Notes under the pieces: generated by a model
Databases searched by the model: none
Told to the model about the DNA's origin: nothing
The model's input: the letters and a program-made list of their open reading frames with translations, nothing else
Assembly: GCA_003647605.1 (NCBI GenBank)
Contig: QMND01000034.1
Coordinates: 1 to 6,850 of the forward strand
Reading direction: 5' to 3'
DNA length: 6,850 nucleotides
Origin: Candidatus Shapirobacteria bacterium
GTDB lineage: Bacteria; Patescibacteriota; Microgenomatia; UBA12405
Translations under genes and position numbers: made by a program
In this document: one piece after another, positions 5,968 to 6,850 of the stretch
How positions within the stretch are numbered: the stretch's first letter is position 1
Layout of the letters: each line of letters starts with the position of its first letter

Positions 5968-6042
5968 GGTGGTATTAGCTCAATTGGTTAGAGCATTCGC
6001 CTGTGAAGCGAAAGGTTGCCAGTTCGAATCTGGTATACCACC
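5968..6042 (+). tRNA. tRNA-His(GTG)
   Basis: A complete tRNA. The acceptor GTGGTAT/ATACCAC pairs fully. The extra G-1 (5968) faces C73 (6042), the identity pair for histidine, and is encoded. The D stem is GCTC/GAGC. The anticodon stem TTCGC/GCGAA holds loop CTGTGAA, giving anticodon GTG. The variable loop is five bases and the T arm is GCCAG-TTCGAAT-CTGGT. The CCA end is not encoded in full: after C73 come C and A, then the ATG of hisS, so the CCA-adding enzyme must complete the tail. A weak promoter (TTAGAA 5932-5937, 17 bases, TAAACT 5955-5960) would start transcription about one base before G-1. The tRNA is cognate to the enzyme encoded next door. Confidence 0.97.
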
Positions 6043-6044
6043 CA

Positions 6045-6850
6045 ATGACAAACTCAAACCAAAAAATTCGAAATCTCAAAGGTTTTAGAGACTTTCTGCC
6101 GTCACAAATGAAAGTCAGAAACTATGTCATTGGTATTTTTACTAAAACTTTCCAACAATTTGGTTTTGAAGAAATCAAAACTCCAACTCTAGAATATGCT
6201 TCTACTCTGTTAGGTAAATATGGTCCAGAAGCCGACAAACTAATTTACCAATTTAAAGACAAAGGCGATAGGCAAATAGCTCTTCGTTATGACTTAACCG
6301 TCCCACTAGCCAAATTCATGACTCTCTACCAATCACAAATCAAACTACCTTTCAAAAGATACCAAATTCAACCAGTTTGGCGAGCTGATAAACCCCAAAA
6401 GGGTCGTTATCGTCAATTTACTCAAGCTGACATCGATATTTTAGGGCCACAATCACCTGTTAATGACGCCGAAATAATTGCTATTATCGACAACATACTC
6501 CAACAACTTGATTTTCAAGACTTTTCTATCCACCTCAACAGTCGACAAGTTCTTTTCCAATTTCTAGACACCATTGGTATTAAAAAAGATAAAAATACAA
6601 TCCTCCAATCCCTCGATAAATACCAAAAAATAGGTCAACAAGGAGTAACAAAAGAACTCATTGACAAAGGCCTCAACCAATCTCTAATCTCTAAATTATT
6701 TGACCAAATTAAAAACAGTAAACCAGACAACTATCTTCAACAAGTTATTGACATTGCCCAACAACTAGGTCTGAATTCATCTAATTACATTTTCGACCCA
6801 ACTATGGTTCGAGGTCTAGACTACTACACTGGACCCATCTTTGAAACCTA
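6045..6850 (+). CDS. hisS: Histidyl-tRNA synthetase (3' end beyond window)
   Basis: An open frame of 268 codons runs off the right edge without a stop. It encodes a class II histidyl-tRNA synthetase, which activates histidine with ATP and charges tRNA-His. The N-terminus has the K-G-F-R-D-F-L-P entry motif (12-19). L-R-Y-D-L-T-V-P (80-87) is the histidine-pocket segment, of the archaeal/eukaryote-like type (E. coli has R-P-E-G-T). Motif 2 is V-W-R-A-D-K-P-Q-K-G-R-Y-R-Q-F (111-125, R113), followed by T-Q-A-D-I-D-I-L-G. The HisA motif R-G-L-D-Y-Y-T-G (256-263) carries the catalytic arginine R256. Motif 3 and the anticodon-binding domain lie beyond the window. The ATG at 6045 is the only usable start: the next ATG (6108) would remove the entry motif. 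It comes two bases after the tRNA-His discriminator base, without a Shine-Dalgarno. Gln is 29 of 268 residues. Confidence 0.97.
   Translation, partial: MTNSNQKIRNLKGFRDFLPSQMKVRNYVIGIFTKTFQQFGFEEIKTPTLEYASTLLGKYGPEADKLIYQFKDKGDRQIALRYDLTVPLAKFMTLYQSQIKLPFKRYQIQPVWRADKPQKGRYRQFTQADIDILGPQSPVNDAEIIAIIDNILQQLDFQDFSIHLNSRQVLFQFLDTIGIKKDKNTILQSLDKYQKIGQQGVTKELIDKGLNQSLISKLFDQIKNSKPDNYLQQVIDIAQQLGLNSSNYIFDPTMVRGLDYYTGPIFET

Noticed and set aside
5646..6044. Integration of the ATPase gene at tRNA-His
   Set aside because: I found no direct repeat of the tRNA 3' end on the far side of the ATPase gene and no integrase.
1..6850. Alternative genetic code with TGA read as an amino acid
   Set aside because: None of the seven complete genes stops at TGA, but none contains an in-frame TGA either, and tryptophans are TGG; the standard code explains everything.
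1..6850. CRISPR array, insertion sequence or tandem repeats
   Set aside because: No regularly spaced repeats, transposase or long terminal inverted repeats were seen on either strand.

Overview
The window is AT-rich (about 35-42% G+C in the three 60-base lines I counted) and densely packed. It looks like a piece of a Candidate Phyla Radiation (Patescibacteria) chromosome, most likely from the Microgenomates side. That placement is inference. It rests on a divergent tryptophan-rich Lgt-like protein, a TraR/DksA protein with a patescibacterial type of N-terminus, two small anchored or secreted proteins with Ig-like and DUF5666-like domains, an archaeal/eukaryote-like HisRS, very short intergenic gaps and almost no Shine-Dalgarno sequences. 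The standard genetic code holds: there are no in-frame TGA codons, and all seven complete genes end in TAA or TAG.

Left part, all on the minus strand (transcribed right to left): a metal-site-less metallo-beta-lactamase-fold protein (2643-3206) and dnaB (1332-2639) form a tight pair. They are followed by tRNA-Leu(CAA) (1190-1277), a degenerate Lgt-like membrane protein (473-1159), a TraR/DksA zinc-finger protein (103-489), and the start of an LspA-like signal peptidase II that runs off the left edge (1-122). The last three genes overlap one another. They bring together a relative of the first lipoprotein-maturation enzyme, a probable second one, and a regulator.

Middle: a short divergent gap (3207-3239) separates these from two translationally coupled plus-strand genes. 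These are a membrane-anchored Ig-like protein (3240-3719) and a secreted protein with two DUF5666-like beta-barrel repeats (3719-4477), probably cell-surface proteins. They converge, seven bases apart, on a minus-strand AAA_14/DUF4143 ATPase (4485-5645) that has a possible leaderless promoter.

Right part: a gene-free stretch of about 320 bases (5646-5967) holds that promoter, an 11-bp dyad, a pyrimidine tract and a rho-independent terminator with no obvious gene in front of it. Then come tRNA-His(GTG), with its G-1 encoded, and, only two bases after the discriminator base, hisS, which runs off the right edge. The tRNA and the synthetase that charges it therefore appear to share one transcript, and tRNA 3' processing would leave an almost leaderless hisS mRNA.

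The most interesting points are the tRNA-His/hisS junction, two proteins that keep an enzyme fold but have lost the catalytic residues (Lgt-like and MBL-like), and a strong strand asymmetry in base composition that carries through into protein composition.
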